A program made the position numbers and the translations under genes. The notes beneath the pieces were generated by a model that saw only the letters and a list, made by a program, of their open reading frames with translations, was not told the DNA's origin and searched no databases. A DNA stretch of 8,328 nt from Chitinophaga pinensis (GTDB lineage: Bacteria; Bacteroidota; Bacteroidia; NS11-12g; UBA9320): NCBI GenBank assembly GCA_945890595.1, contig CAMDCQ010000104.1:1-8328 (forward strand), in the 5' to 3' direction. This document shows positions 5,694 to 8,328 of the stretch, one piece after another (within the stretch, counting starts at the first letter, position 1; the number at the start of each line of letters is the position of its first letter).

Positions 5694-5702
5694 GACTAAC
5701 CT

Positions 5703-5707
5703 AAGGA
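5703..5707 (+). promoter_or_regulatory. Shine-Dalgarno sequence of the sigma factor gene
   Basis: AAGGA lies 7 nt before ATG 5715. It is notable because most other genes in this window lack a recognisable Shine-Dalgarno sequence, and it fixes the start codon. Confidence 0.6.
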
Positions 5708-5714
5708 ACAAAAA

Positions 5715-6251
5715 ATGAAAAATACTACTCTACCTTTCGAAATGCAAATACAACAGAATGAAAGAATTCTGAGAAATTATGCTCTCCAGCTAACCCAAAA
5801 TATGGATGATGCAAATGATCTTGTACAAGAAACATTTTTAAAGGCAATGTTATATTCTTCTAAATTTAAAGAAGGTACGAATTTAAAAGGGTGGTTATTC
5901 ACCATTATGCGTAATACTTTTATAAATAATTATAGACGAATTACGAAAAGGAGTACGTTCATGGACACCCAGGATGATCAATATATTCTTGATTCTGCAA
6001 AGAATTTTAATGCTTATAATGATGGTGAGGCTAAATTTATTCGTAAAGATTTAGACGCCGCTATTGATATGTTGGCAGATGACTTGAGAATAACCTTCGA
6101 AATGAATACGTTGGGCTTTAAATACCATGAAATAGCAGAAAAAATAGGAATCCCTATAGGCACAGTTAAGACACGGATATTTGTTGCCAGACGTAAACTA
6201 AGAACTTATTTAGCTGAATACGAAGATTTATACAATCTAACAGCTAGCTAG
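5715..6251 (+). CDS. ECF-type RNA polymerase sigma factor
   Basis: This 178-residue sigma-70 family protein has only the two domains of the extracytoplasmic function group. Sigma region 2 covers about 13-79 and includes DDANDLVQETFLKA (31-44, core-binding) and LKGWLFTIMRNTFINNYRR (57-75, -10 recognition). A linker (about 80-110) leads to sigma region 4 (about 112-165), whose helix-turn-helix is YHEIAEKIGIPIGTVKTRI (137-155). It directs RNA polymerase to a dedicated promoter set in the cytoplasm, and its target genes cannot be read from the window. Most ECF factors sit beside an anti-sigma gene, but none is adjacent here. It has its own TAnnTTTG promoter, an inverted repeat at that promoter and a clear Shine-Dalgarno sequence. 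It ends 3 nt from the convergent GDPD-like gene. Confidence 0.92.
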   Translation: MKNTTLPFEMQIQQNERILRNYALQLTQNMDDANDLVQETFLKAMLYSSKFKEGTNLKGWLFTIMRNTFINNYRRITKRSTFMDTQDDQYILDSAKNFNAYNDGEAKFIRKDLDAAIDMLADDLRITFEMNTLGFKYHEIAEKIGIPIGTVKTRIFVARRKLRTYLAEYEDLYNLTAS

Positions 6252-6254
6252 CGT

Positions 6255-7076
6255 TCACCTCTTTTTAAAGTATTTTAATGCGAGTATGGGGTTATCTACC
6301 TGTACAGCAGTTATGTAATTATACTTGTATTTAGCGTAATCTGAAGGAAACTTAGCGCCGTAAAGAAAGATTACTTTTCCGCTGTCTGTAAGGTTTTTTT
6401 CGACACTTTCATTCCTGTTTTCGAAAAAACTAACAATTCCGTCTAGCTTAAACCTGAAAACCTCATTCGCGGATTTAGAATCTATATTGGCTACCAAATA
6501 ACTTTTGTATGCTTTACTTTCTCTCTCTAGAAAATAAAGAAAATTGGCATCGTTGCATTCTATGGTTATTTTATCCAAACTCTTAAAGGCCTTCATTTTG
6601 TCGTGGAAATAGTGCGCCAGCGAATCTTTTTTATAGGGTACGTCGAAATTGCTTTGTAGGTTGATGGATAAATATTTATCCATCCATACGGTATTCATAA
6701 GCGTAACTAGGCTATCAAACGTTATAACCTGCGCCGAGTAGGTACTGTGAAACTGATCACGAAAGTAACAACCAGCTGCTTCGGAAAGGTGTATAGCATT
6801 AATTTTACCTTTACATTGTGTTGCACTTTCCAGGTATCCATCGTGGAACACAACTAAGCCTGTGTCTTTGGTAAACTGTACGTCAACTTCGATACCGTCT
6901 AGCTGATATTTTTCAAGAGATTCTCGCATCGCGGGAACGCTGTTCGGAGCGTATAGAGCAGAATTATCAAATCCTCCCCCTCCGTGACCATAAAGCAAAA
7001 CGGTATTGGGCGTGGGATTTGTATCGGCACAACCGCCAAGTACAAGACACAGGAAAACTATAAATGAAACACGCAT
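6255..7076 (-). CDS. Divergent glycerophosphodiester phosphodiesterase-like lipoprotein
   Basis: The 273-residue protein begins with a short hydrophobic signal and the lipobox LGGC (Cys16), so it is probably a lipoprotein facing the periplasm or cell surface. The GDPD fold is suggested by GHGGGG (30-35), APNSVPAM (43-50), GIEVDVQFTKD (61-71), LVVFHDG (74-80) and the late VQVDNP. His31, Asn45, Glu63, Asp65 and His78 match family catalytic or metal positions. Two hallmarks are changed: the usual His-Arg-Gly is His31-Gly-Gly, and the usual Glu-x-Lys strand appears as Asn138-x-Gln140 (LSINLQSN). Activity on glycerophosphodiesters is therefore uncertain. It could act on another phosphodiester or be non-catalytic. 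It overlaps the upstream outer-membrane gene by 19 nt, which suggests co-expression with it. No terminator separates it from the sigma gene. Confidence 0.75.
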   Translation of the reverse strand: MRVSFIVFLCLVLGGCADTNPTPNTVLLYGHGGGGFDNSALYAPNSVPAMRESLEKYQLDGIEVDVQFTKDTGLVVFHDGYLESATQCKGKINAIHLSEAAGCYFRDQFHSTYSAQVITFDSLVTLMNTVWMDKYLSINLQSNFDVPYKKDSLAHYFHDKMKAFKSLDKITIECNDANFLYFLERESKAYKSYLVANIDSKSANEVFRFKLDGIVSFFENRNESVEKNLTDSGKVIFLYGAKFPSDYAKYKYNYITAVQVDNPILALKYFKKR

Positions 7077-7555
7077 CCTACGGTAAAACTACCAGTTAAG
7101 TTATTGTTTTGGGAAAAATTACCTGCGCTAGCCGCCCGTTCTGCTGCGACTCCATAACCTAGTCTTGAGGTTACCGCTACATTTGGGCTAAGTTTATACA
7201 CCAATCCTTGGGTATAGGTTATGATTTGAATGTTGACAATGGCCAATGGTTGCTGTCTACGATAGTTTATGCCCGACGTTATACTCCATTTGTCATTGCT
7301 GAGTATTTCTAAGCCATACGCCAAGCCGATTCCCAGCACCGGACTATTACTAAATCCATCTGAGAAGTTATAATTTAACCCTGCTTCAAGTTGATGGTTG
7401 TTTTTGGTATATTGAGCGTGAATGATGCCATTCGTTCCAGTGTAATTGGCTTCATAGGCGGTTAAGACAGCCCATTTTTTAGGTGTTTCTTGCGCACAAG
7501 TACTTTGGTATAAACCTACCATCAAAAACGATATTAACCACAATTTAGATCCCAT
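7058..7555 (-). CDS. Small secreted outer-membrane beta-barrel-like protein, function unknown
   Basis: The 165-residue protein starts with a signal peptide (MGSKLWLISFLMVGLYQ, probable cleavage after Ala21 in STCAQ), a common form in Bacteroidota. The mature part consists of alternating, glycine- and aromatic-rich segments that look like membrane beta strands: LEAGLNYNFS, VLGIGLAYGLEIL, WSITSGINYRR, YTQGLVYKLS, VAVTSRLGYGV and a final LTGSFTVGCVFHL. This suggests about eight strands in the outer membrane. I recognise no specific family. It has no lipobox (residues before Cys20 are QST). The ATG overlaps the end of maf by 11 nt, and its own end overlaps the GDPD-like lipoprotein start by 19 nt. 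The two envelope proteins are probably made together and may work as a pair. Confidence 0.65.
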   Translation of the reverse strand: MGSKLWLISFLMVGLYQSTCAQETPKKWAVLTAYEANYTGTNGIIHAQYTKNNHQLEAGLNYNFSDGFSNSPVLGIGLAYGLEILSNDKWSITSGINYRRQQPLAIVNIQIITYTQGLVYKLSPNVAVTSRLGYGVAAERAASAGNFSQNNNLTGSFTVGCVFHL

Positions 7556-8108
7556 AATCGTTTTTTAAACGTTTATGTAGCGCCGAGCACGGCAATCCCA
7601 CCACATTAAAATAACACCCTTTTATATTTTTAACCATCGCCAAACCAAACCATTCTTGAATACCGTAGGCGCCGGCTTTATCATAAGGTTTATACTTATC
7701 AATGTAAAAATATATTTCTTCTGGACTCAAAACATCCACGGTAACCTCAGTAATACAGTTCGAAGAAACAGTTTTTTCTAGAGTACGTAAACAAAAGCCA
7801 GTTTGCACAAGGTGAGTAGCATTACTCAGTTGGCTTAGCATCCGAAATGCTTCGTCTCTATCTTGGGGTTTATTCAAAACGATATTATTACTAATAACTA
7901 CAGTGTCTGCGGTTATTAATAGTTCATTTTTAAGCAGAGACGTGTACGAGTAAGACTTTTTGTGAGCTAAGTATTCTGCCACATGGGTTGCTGGCATTTG
8001 TGCATCAAATACTTCATCACAGTCTATTGCTACTTTGTCAAAAGTATATCCCATTTGCGCCAGCAATTCATTTCTTCGGGGTGAATTAGATCCTAGTAAC
8101 AATTTCAT
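7545..8108 (-). CDS. maf: Maf-family nucleoside triphosphate pyrophosphatase
   Basis: Maf proteins hydrolyse non-canonical or excess nucleotides such as dTTP, UTP or modified bases to monophosphates and pyrophosphate in the cytosol. The 187 residues match the usual length. Motifs in order are SNSPRR (7-12), CDEVFD (30-35), ITADTVV (65-71, catalytic Asp68), NKP (79-81), HLVQTGF (99-105), DKAGAYGIQE (143-152) and NVVGLP (168-173). The KAGAYGIQ form resembles the YhdE (dTTP/UTP) group more than YceF, but the substrate is inferred. ATG at 8108 lies 12 nt after the stop of the upstream UbiA-like frame, so the two probably share a transcript, an arrangement I recall from other Flavobacteriia. Its end overlaps the next gene by 11 nt. 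Confidence 0.93.
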   Translation of the reverse strand: MKLLLGSNSPRRNELLAQMGYTFDKVAIDCDEVFDAQMPATHVAEYLAHKKSYSYTSLLKNELLITADTVVISNNIVLNKPQDRDEAFRMLSQLSNATHLVQTGFCLRTLEKTVSSNCITEVTVDVLSPEEIYFYIDKYKPYDKAGAYGIQEWFGLAMVKNIKGCYFNVVGLPCSALHKRLKNDYGI

Positions 8109-8120
8109 TGCGGCAACAAA

Positions 8121-8328
8121 TTAAAAAAACAATAAAGACAATATACCTGTAGCTAGTACGTACTTCAGTTTTACGCTTAGCTTAGTATATTGGTGTTTAT
8201 GTTCCGCATATCGTACATCCACTGCAATGGAATATAACGGCGCAAGTATGAACAATAATTAATAAAGATAATATACATACCGCAACGAAGCAGGAAAATA
8301 TATACTCTGGTGGTACAATGAAATAACC
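8121..8328 (-). pseudogene. C-terminal part of a UbiA-like prenyltransferase gene, frame interrupted; runs off right edge
   Basis: On the minus strand the frame ending at TAA 8123-8121 encodes LLFILAPLYSIAVDVRYAEH, then a charged stretch and a final hydrophobic helix ending GILSLLFF. This resembles, from memory, the end of UbiA-family prenyltransferases that often precede maf in Flavobacteriia (geranylgeranylglycerol-phosphate geranylgeranyltransferase-like integral membrane proteins). The same frame upstream (SIYFPASLRYVYYLY) reaches the window edge but contains an in-frame TAA at 8261-8259. A hydrophobic open stretch in the next frame (SCFVAVCILSLLIIV) means a frameshift is equally possible. 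So the gene is a pseudogene, or this stretch holds a sequencing error. The fragment ends 12 nt before maf. Confidence 0.5.

Noticed and set aside
8117..8124. TTAATTTG (minus strand) as a promoter box for maf
   Set aside because: It has one mismatch, no TTG at the right distance, and coincides with the stop codon of the upstream gene. Readthrough from upstream is simpler.
1..8328. CRISPR array, insertion sequence, toxin-antitoxin or defence system
   Set aside because: No regularly spaced repeats, transposase or recombinase motifs, or paired small toxin-like genes were found.

Overview
The window looks like a chromosomal segment from a member of the Bacteroidota, most likely the Flavobacteriia or a related class. 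It is AT-rich. Several genes are preceded by the Bacteroidota -7 element TAnnTTTG (positions 349-356, 2324-2331, 3601-3608 and 5686-5693), and Shine-Dalgarno sequences are mostly absent. The proteins (tandem universal stress protein, short RRM protein, PTPS next to folE, UbiA-like gene next to maf, outer-membrane protein with a signal peptide ending in AQ) fit that phylum. No phage, transposon, CRISPR array or recognisable defence system is visible.

Left edge (1-384): the start of a short unrecognised gene runs off the left end on the minus strand. Next come a 12-bp tandem repeat and a minus-strand tRNA-Lys(TTT) with its own promoter and a strong hairpin terminator. Region 385-2315 holds a minus-strand pair, a uridine phosphorylase-like gene followed by an overlapping GNAT-family acetyltransferase gene. 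Diverging from it at about 2310 is a plus-strand tandem UspA gene. That gene shares a perfect bidirectional terminator (3277-3313) with a convergent minus-strand RRM protein gene.

Region 3755-5497 is a minus-strand cluster: a PTPS/QueD-family gene, folE (overlapping by 14 nt) and a LolD-like ABC ATPase gene (29 nt downstream). The first two form the entry to pterin biosynthesis from GTP. An ECF-type sigma factor gene runs divergently at 5715-6251 with its own promoter and Shine-Dalgarno sequence, and no anti-sigma gene is next to it. It ends 3 nt from the convergent cluster at 6255-8328. In transcription order that cluster is the C-terminal part of a UbiA-like prenyltransferase gene, maf, a small outer-membrane beta-barrel-like protein gene, and a divergent GDPD-like lipoprotein gene. 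The last three overlap each other.

Most of this is ordinary housekeeping content. The points most worth a second look are: the reading frame of the UbiA-like gene is interrupted by TAA at 8259-8261; the GDPD-like lipoprotein has lost two family hallmarks; the RRM protein lacks the usual RNA-stacking aromatics; the PTPS homolog carries the longer Cys-x5-HGH motif; and several promoters share an extended start-site sequence placed almost on the start codon.
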